Below, in pieces: positions 1 through 8,454 of a stretch of 64,000 bases of DNA (its first letter is position 1; each line of letters opens with the position of its first letter). Origin of the DNA: an uncultured Paracoccaceae bacterium. Lineage in GTDB: Bacteria; Pseudomonadota; Alphaproteobacteria; Rhodobacterales; Rhodobacteraceae. A model generated the notes under the pieces. It had not been told where the DNA came from and searched no databases. It saw only the letters and a program-made list of their open reading frames with translations. The position numbers and the translations under genes are program-made. Where the stretch lies: NCBI GenBank assembly GCA_947503775.1, contig CANNFE010000001.1, forward strand, positions 1 through 64,000, in the 5' to 3' direction.

Positions 1-208
1 GATCAGACATGTTCACCGCTCAGTTTTCCAGCCGTGAATCACGCTACTAAGCAGAAATCAATGGGTCCTGACCCTAGAATGGTAAACATGGTTGTGGTAC
101 CGGCTCTCTTTGCCGACCAACGCTCTCATGACGCCAGCAAAAAAAACTGTAAGTGCGGGACTAGTTCAAACAGCCTGTTGCTAATCTATAAATTCGAAGG
201 AAGTAGGC
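1..208. other. AT-rich left edge, no supported gene
   Basis: No convincing gene is seen here. Short open frames exist on the plus strand, but they lack a good ribosome binding site and resemble no family I know. The stretch is clearly more AT-rich than the DNA after about position 640. A run of A residues lies near 139-146. It probably carries the promoter of the gene starting at 209. Confidence 0.5.
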
Positions 209-625
209 ATGAAACCTGAAGGAACGGAGCCTCATTTCGTGCTCCCTCTTGCCGTGTATGACAAATATCGCAACTTAATTGATAGCGTGACCGGAGGTAA
301 ATTTGATCCGCACGCGAAGTATAATATCGTTTATCTATATACTGATCCTGAGAATTCGCAGAAAGCGGGAACCGTAATGTACGGAACAGAGCTAGACGGA
401 CTCATAACAGCTTATTCGAATTATCTAGATGAGATAGCGCGAGAACCAGATCCACAGAAACAAGCAGGAATGTTCAACGGTGCGCATTCCTATTTTCGAG
501 ACGCCCTGTTTGTAGAAAGGCGGCCGGGGATCATGGACCCATGCGCAAGCGTTAATCCATTGCCGGACAATGTATTGCACCGGCCTGTTGGTAACAAGAA
601 AAAGTGGTGGAAGAGACTGATGTGA
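209..625 (+). CDS. Hypothetical protein in AT-rich DNA
   Basis: A 138-residue protein I do not recognise. The ATG at 209 follows a good ribosome binding site (AAGGAAG, about 200-206). No signal peptide or membrane segment is visible; the C-terminus is basic (GNKKKWWKRLM). The middle is acidic and rich in Tyr, Asp and Asn, which suggests a soluble cytoplasmic protein. The coding sequence is far more AT-rich than its neighbours and uses A/T-ending codons freely, so recent acquisition is likely. It is convergent with the ATPase gene ending at 648. No function can be assigned. Confidence 0.6.
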   Translation: MKPEGTEPHFVLPLAVYDKYRNLIDSVTGGKFDPHAKYNIVYLYTDPENSQKAGTVMYGTELDGLITAYSNYLDEIAREPDPQKQAGMFNGAHSYFRDALFVERRPGIMDPCASVNPLPDNVLHRPVGNKKKWWKRLM

Positions 626-647
626 GTCTCACAGGCTCGGCAATTGT

Positions 648-1511
648 TTACGTGCCTCTATCGCCAAACGCCCCCCCGATCAAACCCTCCAGATCCTCCG
701 GCCCCCTCACCCGCACCACGTCATCCGCGCTGACCGTCACGCCCCAGTTCGCCATGGCCTCGTAGCGGGGCTGGCGGTCTTTTATCACGCGGGCATAGGC
801 CCAGCGGATGAAGGCGTCGGGATCGACGGTGGCCTCGCGGGCTCCGGTTTCGGCCAGATAGGCGCGCCAGGAGGCCTCGAGCTCGTCCGGGCGGTAGTAG
901 ATCGGCTTGGGGGCGGCGTCGAAGCGGGCGATCAGCTCTTCGGTATGGCCGTCGCTGCCTTTGATCCAGACCGGAAGCATGTGGGCGCTGAGCGCGGTCA
1001 TCACGGGATCGGCGGGGTCCGAGGGGTCGACGACCTCGCAGATGGAGCCTCCGCTGTCGCAGACGAAATGGGGATAGCCGTAAAGCTCTTCGGCGCGGTC
1101 GATGAAGGGAACGGTGTCGAGAAGGGCCGCGATCTCGGCTTCGCGATGGGCATTTTGGCGGCGGCGGTATTCCTCCCAGTCCAGCCCACCCTTGGCCGGA
1201 TCGCCCGGTTTGCCCAGCCAGGCGGAAAGGGGGGCGAGGTTCGAGAAGGTGATGTTGGAGGCGATGTAGATCGAATCCGTGCGCAGCAGCTCAGCCAGGA
1301 AGGGGACCTGCATCGCATGCGCCTTGGCGTTGTCGGCGATGCGCTCGCCCAGGTAGCGGGTGCCGATGCGGTAGTCGACGGAATAGTGAAACCACTCCCC
1401 CGTGCGGCGGAGCATGTCCGACAGATGCGTCTTGCCGAGGCCCGACATCCCGAAGAGCAGGATGCGCTTTTGCGGGGCGTCGTGCCAGGCCTGTGCGGTC
1501 TCGTAGAGCAT
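648..1511 (-). CDS. P-loop NTPase of unknown role
   Basis: A 287-residue cytoplasmic protein with a Walker A motif near the N-terminus (GMSGLGKTHL, about residues 21-30) preceded by a hydrophobic beta strand (RILLFG). An Asp-rich stretch around residue 150 (FVCDSGGSICEVVD) follows the central helical part. The layout fits a small-molecule or nucleotide kinase-like ATPase, but no substrate motif stands out. It lies 31 bases downstream of a DMT transporter gene on the same strand and may share its transcript. High GC and typical codon use mark it as native, unlike the gene at 209-625. Confidence 0.75.
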   Translation of the reverse strand: MLYETAQAWHDAPQKRILLFGMSGLGKTHLSDMLRRTGEWFHYSVDYRIGTRYLGERIADNAKAHAMQVPFLAELLRTDSIYIASNITFSNLAPLSAWLGKPGDPAKGGLDWEEYRRRQNAHREAEIAALLDTVPFIDRAEELYGYPHFVCDSGGSICEVVDPSDPADPVMTALSAHMLPVWIKGSDGHTEELIARFDAAPKPIYYRPDELEASWRAYLAETGAREATVDPDAFIRWAYARVIKDRQPRYEAMANWGVTVSADDVVRVRGPEDLEGLIGGAFGDRGT

Positions 1512-1542
1512 GCCTCGCTTAGCGCGGGCGGGGGCGGTTTTG

Positions 1543-2472
1543 TCAATAGGCTCCGGGTCTTGGGCGGGCTGTGGGGCGTTTGCGGAACAGGCGGCCGTCG
1601 AGGATCAGAAGGCCGAGGGCGAGGAGGGCGAAGCCCAGATAGGCCTGCGGGGGGAGGGTTTCGTCGCGGACGAGGGCGCCGAGGGTGATGGCGACGGGGG
1701 CGATGAGGAGCGTGCAGAGGAGGAGGTTGCCGCTGCCTGCTGAGCTGAGGATGCGGTAGTAAAGGAGATAGGCGCCTGCGGTGGCGATGACGGCGTAATA
1801 GGCGATGGCGGCCCATGTGTCAGGCTGGAGCGCGAGGGAGATGGGACCCTCGACCAGCCATGCGGCAGGCAGGGTCACGAGCGTCGATCCGGTGAGCATC
1901 CCGGCGGCGGCGACCTCGGGGCGCAGATCACAGAGCATGAGGCGGGCCCAGACCCCGGCGGCGGCGTAGCTGATCGTGCCGCCGATGATGGCCAGTTGCG
2001 CGAGAGAGCGGATGTCGAAATTCAGCAGGTTGCCCAGACCGATGGCGGTCGCGACGCCGAGAAAGCCGATGGTCACGCCGAGGGCGCGGCGCGGCGTCAG
2101 TCGCTCGTCCCGGAAGGCGATGGCGGCGGCGAGTACGCCGAAGATCGCGGTCGAGGCGTTGAGGATCGAGGTCAGGCCGGTTTCGATATGGAGCTGCCCC
2201 CAGGCCATCAGCCCGAAGGGGATCACGTTGTTGAGCAGCCCCATGACGAAGAAGGCGCCCCAGATCTTGAGGTCGCGGGGCGGGGGATAGCGGCGGAGCG
2301 CGATATAAAGCCAGAGGACCAGCATGGCCCAAAAGGTGCGATGCGCGACGGAGGTGAGCGGTCCGATCTCGTCGAGCGCGATGCGGATCGACAGGAACGA
2401 GCCGCCCCAGATCAGCGAAAGCAGGGCCAGCTGGATCCATGCGCCGGTCGAGAGGGTCTTTTGGTCGGTCAT
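1543..2472 (-). CDS. DMT/EamA family transporter
   Basis: A 309-residue inner membrane protein with about ten hydrophobic segments in two similar halves, the usual plan of the drug/metabolite transporter superfamily. The N-terminal half carries the EamA-like start (LSLIWGGSFLSIRIALDEIGP), and a second LIWG-like pattern is weaker. Members export amino acids, nucleosides or other metabolites; the substrate cannot be told from sequence. The C-terminus is basic (RKRPTARPRPG), as expected for a cytoplasmic tail. It reads in the same direction as the FadL-like gene upstream, with a terminator-like hairpin between them. Confidence 0.85.
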   Translation of the reverse strand: MTDQKTLSTGAWIQLALLSLIWGGSFLSIRIALDEIGPLTSVAHRTFWAMLVLWLYIALRRYPPPRDLKIWGAFFVMGLLNNVIPFGLMAWGQLHIETGLTSILNASTAIFGVLAAAIAFRDERLTPRRALGVTIGFLGVATAIGLGNLLNFDIRSLAQLAIIGGTISYAAAGVWARLMLCDLRPEVAAAGMLTGSTLVTLPAAWLVEGPISLALQPDTWAAIAYYAVIATAGAYLLYYRILSSAGSGNLLLCTLLIAPVAITLGALVRDETLPPQAYLGFALLALGLLILDGRLFRKRPTARPRPGAY

Positions 2473-2527
2473 TTGCGCACCCTAGGAGGCCTGCGGTGCG
2501 AGGGCGATCCGAAACATGCGCAAGACA

Positions 2528-2557
2528 ACGGGCGACCCTCGCGAAAGGGCCGCCCGT
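2528..2557 (-). terminator. Hairpin terminator after the FadL-like gene
   Basis: Twelve-base arms (ACGGGCGaCCCT and its near-perfect complement) surround a six-base loop. On the minus strand the hairpin lies 20 bases past the FadL-like stop and is followed by a weak T-rich tail (TTGTCTTG). It probably ends that transcript before the DMT gene. Confidence 0.6.
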
Positions 2558-2577
2558 CTGTTCGTTCGCAAACCGGC

Positions 2578-3753
2578 TTAGAAGCGGAAGCCGATGTTCA
2601 GGCCGACCGCCACGGCGGAGTTGTCCGAGAAATCGGTATTGGAGCCGTCTTCAGCATCGCCGAGATTGACGAATTCGACGCCGCCAGTGAGCTTGATGTC
2701 GTCATAGGTGTAGGTGCCGCCCAGGCCGAGGCTGGTCAAACCGTCGGTCGGCGCAAGGCGGGAGGCCTCGTCGCCATTGCCGGGCTCGTGCTTGACGCGG
2801 ACGAAGGCCGAGAAGTCTTCGGTCAGGCGCCGGCCGACGCCGAGCGTGTATTCGGTCGTATCGCTGTCGATGCCGGTCACGCGACGATCGAAAATCTCGT
2901 CATAGGCGGGTGGAGTAACCTGCCAGACCGACCACTCGGACCAGCGGATCGTTCCGAAGAGCAATGTGTCCTGGGCGATGCCGGTCTGAAAATCGAGCGC
3001 AATCGTATACGGCATTTCGATTTCGGTCGTCGTATCTTCATCGATGGAGAAAAGACCCGGGATACCCGACAACGTCTCTTTGGTGTCGAATTCGTAGGTC
3101 AGCGCGGATTCATAGGTCAGCGCGACACGCAGGGCGATCTCGGGGCGTTCATAGGCAACACCGACGATATAGCCGGTATCCCCGTCATATTCACCATCTG
3201 CATTGTATTCCAAGGAGCCTTGCGGCGCGCCTGCGGCAACGGCTTGGGCCTGTGGATCCGAGCTTGCCTGGAGACCTGCGCGGATCAGGCTGTCAGGCAG
3301 CGTGATCGTGGCCTGGGATTCCGCATAGCGCACGCCGCCATAGACCGAGAAGTTTTCGTTGATCGCATAGCGAAGCAGAAGCGTTGCCTGCCGGCTGCGC
3401 CATTCGGCGGACAGACCGGTGTAGAAGCCCGATGTATAATTCGCATCCGCGCCATAGGGCCGGTTGAGGAAGAATCCGAGGCTGAGCTGATCGGTCAATT
3501 GGTTCTTGTAGGCCAAGCCGACGGAGAAATAGTCGTTGGACATGTCGCCCGTCGTATCGGAGCCGCCTGCTGCGGCCAGATCGTCTCTATAGTCGCCGCT
3601 GACATCGGTGAAGACGCTAGACCACTGCAGTTCGAGATAGTCACCCGGCTCGTACATCGTCGAATAGGAAAGGCGGTTGCGCTCGATCCCTGCCGCACTG
3701 ACGGCGGAGGCCGTCATCATGAGTGCTGCGCCGACCTTGAATACTCGTTTCAT
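2578..3753 (-). CDS. FadL/OmpP1-type outer membrane transport protein
   Basis: A 391-residue predicted outer membrane beta-barrel related to the FadL/TodX hydrophobic-compound channels. The ATG at 3753 was chosen over an upstream in-frame start because it begins a clean signal peptide (MKRVFKVGAALMM...VSAAG) and follows AGGGACA. The mature part has alternating hydrophobic/polar strands and ends ...GLNIGFRF, with the terminal aromatic residue typical of barrel proteins recognised by BamA. Family members let fatty acids or aromatic hydrocarbons cross the outer membrane. A signal peptide followed by Ala-Gly agrees with this family. The ligand is unknown. Confidence 0.85.
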   Translation of the reverse strand: MKRVFKVGAALMMTASAVSAAGIERNRLSYSTMYEPGDYLELQWSSVFTDVSGDYRDDLAAAGGSDTTGDMSNDYFSVGLAYKNQLTDQLSLGFFLNRPYGADANYTSGFYTGLSAEWRSRQATLLLRYAINENFSVYGGVRYAESQATITLPDSLIRAGLQASSDPQAQAVAAGAPQGSLEYNADGEYDGDTGYIVGVAYERPEIALRVALTYESALTYEFDTKETLSGIPGLFSIDEDTTTEIEMPYTIALDFQTGIAQDTLLFGTIRWSEWSVWQVTPPAYDEIFDRRVTGIDSDTTEYTLGVGRRLTEDFSAFVRVKHEPGNGDEASRLAPTDGLTSLGLGGTYTYDDIKLTGGVEFVNLGDAEDGSNTDFSDNSAVAVGLNIGFRF

Positions 3754-3863
3754 ATGGGTGTCCCTGTCCTGAAAGTGCCCTGCGATTGTGCAAGAACCAT
3801 AGGGAGGCGACAATTTGCCGGTCAATTGTGACGCCAAGTCACGCTTATTACCCGAAAGGCGTG

Positions 3864-4745
3864 TCACATTTTAGCAATATTACCCGGCCGATTTGCTGTG
3901 CTCGCCCTGAGATTGAGTAGATTCGCGCCAATGATGATGGCGGCTCCGACGATCACCGCCAGTTCCAGCGCTTCGTCGTAGAGGGCCCAGCCGACCACCG
4001 CGATCAGCGGAAGGCGGGCGAAATCGATCGGCATCACGACCGTTGCGGGGGCCAGCGACAGGGCCGTCGTCAGGCAAAGATGCGCACAAAGCCCGGCGAC
4101 ACCGATCAGGATCAGCCAGGGGGCGGTCTGCGCATCGGGCAGCGCGATATCGCCATCGTATCCCGCGCAGATCAGGCCGAAGACGATCTGGATGCCGGTC
4201 AGATAGACCAGGATCTCGGTCAGGCTTTGGGTCCGGGTCAGTTTGCGCGTCAGAAGATTGGTGACCGCAAAGAAGATCGCCGCCCCCGCGGCCGCCAGTG
4301 TGCCGGCATCCAGCGTCGCGGCGGTCGGGCGCGTGACCAGAAGGATGCCGGCAAAGCCGATGGCGCCCGCCAGCAGGTTGAGCGCCGTCAGCCGCTCGCG
4401 CAGGATCAGGGGGGTCAGCAGCATCGCCCAGATCGGCGAGGTGAATTCCAGCGCGAAGACCTGCGCCAAGGGGATCAGCGCGATGGCCGCGAACCACAGG
4501 TTCTGGCCGGTGAAGTGAAAGACGTTTCGCAAAAGGTGCGCGGGCAGCTTTGAGGTGCCGACGGTGGCGATGGAGCCGGTGAGGGTGGCGGCGATGAGAA
4601 CGATCGGCAGGCCGGTCAGGCTGCGATAGAGCATGATCTCGAACGTATCGAGGATCCTGCCAAGCTCGCGGCCTCCGACGGCCATGACCGTGAAGGACAG
4701 GATCGCGCCGATCATCCAGAGCGCCGCTTTGATCGTGGGGGACAT
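3864..4745 (-). CDS. DMT/EamA family transporter
   Basis: A 293-residue inner membrane protein with ten hydrophobic segments in two EamA repeats; the N-terminal one begins MSPTIKAALWMIGAILSF. The conserved glycine-rich end of the second repeat (VVGWALYDEALELAVIVGA) is present. It is a different subfamily from the DMT gene at 1543-2472, resembling S-adenosylmethionine/RhaT-like carriers found in Rhodobacteraceae, but the cargo is not predictable. It begins 10 bases after the small exported-protein gene and is probably co-transcribed with it. The stop lies 110 bases before the start of the FadL-like gene. Confidence 0.85.
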   Translation of the reverse strand: MSPTIKAALWMIGAILSFTVMAVGGRELGRILDTFEIMLYRSLTGLPIVLIAATLTGSIATVGTSKLPAHLLRNVFHFTGQNLWFAAIALIPLAQVFALEFTSPIWAMLLTPLILRERLTALNLLAGAIGFAGILLVTRPTAATLDAGTLAAAGAAIFFAVTNLLTRKLTRTQSLTEILVYLTGIQIVFGLICAGYDGDIALPDAQTAPWLILIGVAGLCAHLCLTTALSLAPATVVMPIDFARLPLIAVVGWALYDEALELAVIVGAAIIIGANLLNLRASTANRPGNIAKM

Positions 4746-4754
4746 GGCGCGGGT

Positions 4755-5147
4755 TCAGTTGGACCAGAGGCAGCAGGCAGGCATCGCGGTCGGCCCGTGC
4801 GCCGTGGGCACCCGCACCTCGAGCCTGACCGGAAGCGTGGCGTTCAGCGTGCGGCAGCGGCGCGTTTCGATCGTCACGTCGAAGGCGGACCGGGCGGTGA
4901 TCAGGCTGTGATCGGACCGCGTGGCGACCGGGGGCAACGGCGGATCGAGCGTGAAGGTGCCATCGCCCAGATAGTCGAAGGCGACCTCGCTGCCGTTTTC
5001 GATCGTCAGCTGGAAGCCGGGATCGGAGCCCTGGCAGAGCAGCTTGCGCGCCATGGCGGCATTGGGGAGCGCGAGCCCGGTGATCAGCCCGGCCAGAGCG
5101 GCGATGCGCAAGGCACCGATCAGATAACGCGCCGTTTTGCGCAGCAT
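4755..5147 (-). CDS. Small exported COG3650-like protein
   Basis: A 130-residue protein with a basic N-terminus, a hydrophobic segment and an AMA-R type cleavage site (MLRKTARYLIGALRI...NAAMARK). The ATG at 5147 follows a strong GGGGGAGGCG site; an upstream in-frame start adds an unlikely Arg-rich extension. The mature part starts CQGSDPGF and ends with RRCRTLN...MPACCLW, matching the cysteine pattern of the COG3650 predicted periplasmic or membrane-attached proteins (C-x-G-x-EPFW and a terminal GCC). The EPFW signature is degenerate (DPGFQL). Function of the family is unknown. Confidence 0.65.
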   Translation of the reverse strand: MLRKTARYLIGALRIAALAGLITGLALPNAAMARKLLCQGSDPGFQLTIENGSEVAFDYLGDGTFTLDPPLPPVATRSDHSLITARSAFDVTIETRRCRTLNATLPVRLEVRVPTAHGPTAMPACCLWSN

Positions 5148-5292
5148 GACGCCTCCCCCCGGGACGGATATGTGGCGGGCGGGTCGCCTCCCGCTCCGGT
5201 CTGTGGCGATACTGCCTGCTTGCCGCAGGGGCAAGGGGCCGGGCCGGGGTCGGCTTCACTTTGCGGCGGATTTGCTGGCGCAGGTGGCGGGA

Positions 5293-6477
5293 TCACTCTG
5301 CCGCGGCGCTGAGCCCGGTTGCGGTTCGGCTCAGCCGGTGGGCTGCGCCTGCGGCCATGTAGGACCAGCGACCGCCTGCCATCGTCGCCTCGATCCGGCG
5401 GCTTGCGGCGTTGACGATGGTCAGATCGGCGCGAAGGCCCGGTGCGATCCGGCCGCGATCGGTGAGCCCTGCGATGCGGGCGGGGCGGGTCGAGATCATC
5501 TCCCACGCGCGGGGGAGCGGCATCAGGCCCTCCTGGGCCAGCTGGAACGCCGCCTGCGCCAGGGTGGGGTAGTGGTAGTCCGAGACCAGGGCGTCGCACA
5601 GATCCTCGGCAATCAGGTCGGCCGCTGCGACGCCGCCCGACTGCGATCCGCCGCGCACGACGTTGGGGGCGCCCATCAGGATCGGGCCTCCTTGCGCCTT
5701 GGCGGCTTGCGCGGCGCTGCGGTGGGTCGGAAATTCGCAGATCGTGGCCCCGATCCTTGCAAATTGCGTCCGCGTTTCAGCGTCCGGATCATCATGGCTG
5801 CCGAAGCGGATGCCCAGAGCGGTGAACTCGGCAGCCAAGGCGCGCAGGTGGCGCGGTACGTCGGGCGTTTGCTGCTGCGCGGTGTGGATGACGGCCAGAT
5901 GTTCGTCTATCGTCCGGCCCGCCTGATCGGCCCAACCGGCGACCCGGCCGGGTGTCTTGCGCGCGGCCTCGAGGATCTGGTCGAGGTGATTGTTGAAGAT
6001 CACGTAGTCGATCTTGTGGCGGCGCAGCGCTGCGATCAGCCGGTCATAGGTGTCGACCGTGTGGGTCTCGCAGCGGATCTGAAGGCGCAGGTCGGTCAGC
6101 ATCTCGGCCCGGTAGCTTTGGTGGGCGTCCATCAGATCTTCGGCAAAGTCCGGGCTGCGGTCTGCGCCTTCCCAGGACCAGCTTTGCGCCAGATAGGCGG
6201 TGGTCACACCGTGCGAGGCGGCGTCGCGGTCGGTGCCGGCAAGCCCCATTGCGAGCGGAAAGGGCGCGGTGGGACGCGGGGCCATGTGATGTTCGAATGC
6301 GTCGCCATGCAGATCGACGATCCCCGGCAGGATCCAGTAGCCGCGCAGGTCCAGATCGGGACCGCTTGCGCCGTCCGACAGCATGCCGTGCTCGACCGCG
6401 ATATCGCCGGTCTCGAGCAGGCCGTCGCGCAGGATCCTGGCGCCTGTCAGGCGCAATGCATCGAGAGGAGGGATCAT
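5293..6477 (-). CDS. phnM: PhnM-type ribosyl triphosphonate diphosphatase (divergent)
   Basis: A 394-residue amidohydrolase of the PhnM family, which removes diphosphate from alpha-D-ribose 1-methylphosphonate 5-triphosphate in the C-P lyase pathway. The metal-binding start of the barrel is HGDAFEHH (residues 57-64), where classical PhnM has H-T-D-N; an IRCETH and a later HDD also provide metal ligands. The C-terminal part (RPARIAGLTDRGRIAPGLRADLTIVN) is typical of amidohydrolases. It stands alone: phnG-phnL and phnN are not nearby. The ATG at 6477 fits the family N-terminus; a GTG at 6552 would add 25 unlike residues. It may act on a related substrate. Confidence 0.8.
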   Translation of the reverse strand: MIPPLDALRLTGARILRDGLLETGDIAVEHGMLSDGASGPDLDLRGYWILPGIVDLHGDAFEHHMAPRPTAPFPLAMGLAGTDRDAASHGVTTAYLAQSWSWEGADRSPDFAEDLMDAHQSYRAEMLTDLRLQIRCETHTVDTYDRLIAALRRHKIDYVIFNNHLDQILEAARKTPGRVAGWADQAGRTIDEHLAVIHTAQQQTPDVPRHLRALAAEFTALGIRFGSHDDPDAETRTQFARIGATICEFPTHRSAAQAAKAQGGPILMGAPNVVRGGSQSGGVAAADLIAEDLCDALVSDYHYPTLAQAAFQLAQEGLMPLPRAWEMISTRPARIAGLTDRGRIAPGLRADLTIVNAASRRIEATMAGGRWSYMAAGAAHRLSRTATGLSAAAE

Positions 6478-6558
6478 GGCAGGGGCGCCCCCGTATTCAG
6501 GTTTCGGCCAACGGCCCGAGAAGAGGGGGGATCGGCCCCGGGCGCAAATCACGGATCG

Positions 6559-6720
6559 TTACAGATCTCTGACCGTCAGCGTCAGACGGTCACCTGCGAC
6601 CCGGCCTTGCCCGTATTCCACCGGAACGCCTTGCGGATCCATGTTGATCCGGGCGGGCCGAAGACCTTGGCGATGACCCGCGTTTGGGCCCTCGCGATGG
6701 AAGGTGCAGATCGGGGTTCG
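6559..6720 (-). pseudogene. C-terminal remnant of a PhnF-like UTRA regulator
   Basis: The minus-strand frame ending at 6559 reads INMDPQGVPVEYGQGRVAGDR and then LTLTV. This is the signature end of the UTRA ligand-binding domain of GntR-family regulators such as PhnF (N-D-x-x-G-x-P-x-E-Y ... GDR). Upstream of about 6680 the similarity fades, possibly through a frameshift, and no HTH domain remains because an unrelated plus-strand gene occupies the space. It sits directly upstream of phnM in the same direction. I read it as the tail of a deleted phosphonate regulator; the 5' boundary is approximate. Confidence 0.55.
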
Positions 6721-6786
6721 GGTCATCGCTTGACGAAACCTCTCATCGAGAGATGGACGGAGGGACCAGATCAACTTAGTGCTTGT

Positions 6787-6808
6787 CCAGTTGTATAGAT
6801 AAACTTGG
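6787..6808. promoter_or_regulatory. Near-palindromic operator-like site
   Basis: The sequence CCAGTTGTATAGATAAACTT plus GG is nearly its own reverse complement (CCAnnTnTATnnATAnAnnTGG). A TNGTATAGANNA-like core resembles sites used by GntR/UTRA regulators of phosphonate genes. It lies between the PhnF-like remnant and the HAD gene. It may be a leftover phn operator; the assignment is inference. Confidence 0.35.
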
Positions 6809-6932
6809 AAGTTACCGAGATGCACTTGATCGCCAGCGAGGCTCGGGCAGACCTTATCGCGGAGAGTCAGATCTTCGGATCCAAGCTGTATCGGGGACGC
6901 ATGAGGGATGCCCCAACTTGGAGGGCCGATGA

Positions 6933-7532
6933 ATGACGCCGCATATTGTCTTTGATGTCGGTGGCGTTCTTCTCGAATGGCATCCTCATCAGGGCTATAT
7001 TGACGTTTTTGACAGCGCTGCCGAAACGCAGGCCTTCCTTGACCGAACCGATTTCCGCGCCCGGAACATACGTGCCGATCGAGGAGAGCGCTTTGCCGAT
7101 CTTGCGCAGGAGCTGGATGATCCACGGGATCGGGCGTTATTCGCGAGCTATGTCTCGCGTTTTTCGAAAATGGTGCAGAACAAGGTGCCCGGGAGCTGGG
7201 ACATTCTGAACAGGCTGCAGGCGCGCGGCGCTTGTTTGTACGCCATCACCAATTGGTCAGCGGAAACTTGGGTCGAGGCGCAGAAAGCTCATCCAAGCCT
7301 GGCAACTACGTTCAGAACGACAATTGTTTCTGGCCATGAGGGCGTGCTGAAACCCGATCCTCGTCTTTTTCAGCTGCTGTTCGAGTCGGCAGGCGTCGCC
7401 CCTGTAGACTGCGTTTTTATCGATGACAGCCTGATAAATGTGGAAAGTGCCGGCCGCCTCGGAATGGATGCGATCCATTTCGAAACGGCGGACAAGCTGG
7501 CCGGTGCGTTGTTGGAGCGAGAGTTGTTATGA
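6933..7532 (+). CDS. HAD-superfamily phosphatase (YihX-like)
   Basis: A 199-residue cytoplasmic hydrolase of the HAD class IA type. Motif I is FDVGGVL with the nucleophile Asp8; the usual second Asp is Gly10, as in the YihX/glucose-1-phosphate phosphatase branch. Motif II is ITNWS, the motif III Lys is in LKPDP, and motif IV is FIDDS. Length is normal for the group, and the likely role is release of phosphate from a sugar phosphate. The DNA is less GC-rich than its neighbours (about 53% in a 60-base sample), and the gene sits among phosphonate-gene remains on the opposite strand, suggesting insertion. Nothing is seen in 7533-7728. Confidence 0.8.
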   Translation: MTPHIVFDVGGVLLEWHPHQGYIDVFDSAAETQAFLDRTDFRARNIRADRGERFADLAQELDDPRDRALFASYVSRFSKMVQNKVPGSWDILNRLQARGACLYAITNWSAETWVEAQKAHPSLATTFRTTIVSGHEGVLKPDPRLFQLLFESAGVAPVDCVFIDDSLINVESAGRLGMDAIHFETADKLAGALLERELL

Positions 7533-7728
7533 TCGTCAGTGCTGGCGAGCGAATGATGGAATTGTTGTTGCGCGACGGTGCGATAGCAGTCGGCGATGCG
7601 TGACCGACCGGCTGGGGTTGGCCGAGATCGGCGCATTCGCGTTTGCCGTGGCAATAAGATGAGAGCGCGCCTGATCGCGGTGGTCGGTCGGGGGGTAAGG
7701 GTAGCGTGCGCGCGGCGTTGGTCTGCCT

Positions 7729-8406
7729 TTATCCGGTCAGCGGGGCGCGGGTCAGTTCGTGAAAGAAGCCCGTGTCATCTTCGCCCATCAGGGCCAGAGC
7801 CTCGATCCGGTAGGGCTGCGCCAGGTGCGGTTCGATCAGCGGGTGTATGGTGCGGATCACATTCGCACTCTTTTCGGGGGTCAGACGGCCGCTCAACGTC
7901 AAGTGAAAGTGGAAATCGTCGAAGATGTAGGGATAGCCCCAATCCAGCATCTGCCGGTCCTGACGGGGCGTGAGGCCGGCCTTGCGCCGGCGCGCGATAT
8001 CCGCCGTCGTCAGCGGCGCGCGGACCGGATCGAAGTGCCGGACGACGTCGGCGGCCAGTGCGTCCAGCGCGGGGCTGGGGGCGGCGGGCCGGAGCGCGAC
8101 GAAGCCGTGGTCCGCTTGCAGGGCGAGGCGCTCGAGCGTGACGGCGGGCTGGGCTTGCGCGTAGTCCCTCAGGGCTGTTTCGAGCCTGTCGCGGCTCTGG
8201 CCCTCGGCCAGCCGAAACGGCGCCTTGATGGTGCCGTGAAATCCGTATTTGCGCGGGGTCGCGGTGATCGCCGCGACGTCCATGCCGTCCAGGCCCGGAT
8301 GCTGCACCGTCTCACCCGCGCGGCTGTCCCAGCCGAGCCAGCGCGCCGCGGTGTCGAACAGCCCGCTGGGCGGCGGGGTGTAGAAAATCGCGTATCTGGT
8401 AAACAC
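7729..8406 (-). CDS. DUF1045 phosphonate-locus 2H phosphoesterase
   Basis: A 225-residue cytoplasmic protein of the DUF1045/phn-operon protein family. Two H-x-T motifs, HGT (residues 57-59, in YGFHGTIKAPF) and HLT (168-170, in FHFHLTLSGRL), are the catalytic pair of the 2H phosphoesterase superfamily, which acts on cyclic phosphodiesters. Family members are found almost only in C-P lyase operons, where a cyclic ribose phosphodiester intermediate is plausible. The start at 8406 faces the remnant of a phnM gene 48 bases away. The gene looks intact although the rest of its pathway is missing here. Confidence 0.8.
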   Translation of the reverse strand: MFTRYAIFYTPPPSGLFDTAARWLGWDSRAGETVQHPGLDGMDVAAITATPRKYGFHGTIKAPFRLAEGQSRDRLETALRDYAQAQPAVTLERLALQADHGFVALRPAAPSPALDALAADVVRHFDPVRAPLTTADIARRRKAGLTPRQDRQMLDWGYPYIFDDFHFHLTLSGRLTPEKSANVIRTIHPLIEPHLAQPYRIEALALMGEDDTGFFHELTRAPLTG

Positions 8407-8454
8407 CTGGCGTCTCCGATCCGGGGCCTTTTGGCTAAGACCTCGACCTGCTCA

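Noticed and set aside
34-219. Short plus-strand frame at the left edge
   Set aside because: It starts GTG without a ribosome binding site, overlaps the start of the better gene at 209 and matches nothing known.
1996-3831. Plus-strand frame of 611 codons
   Set aside because: It lies antisense to the DMT and FadL-like genes, both of which have family motifs and ribosome binding sites. No family is recognisable in the plus-strand product.
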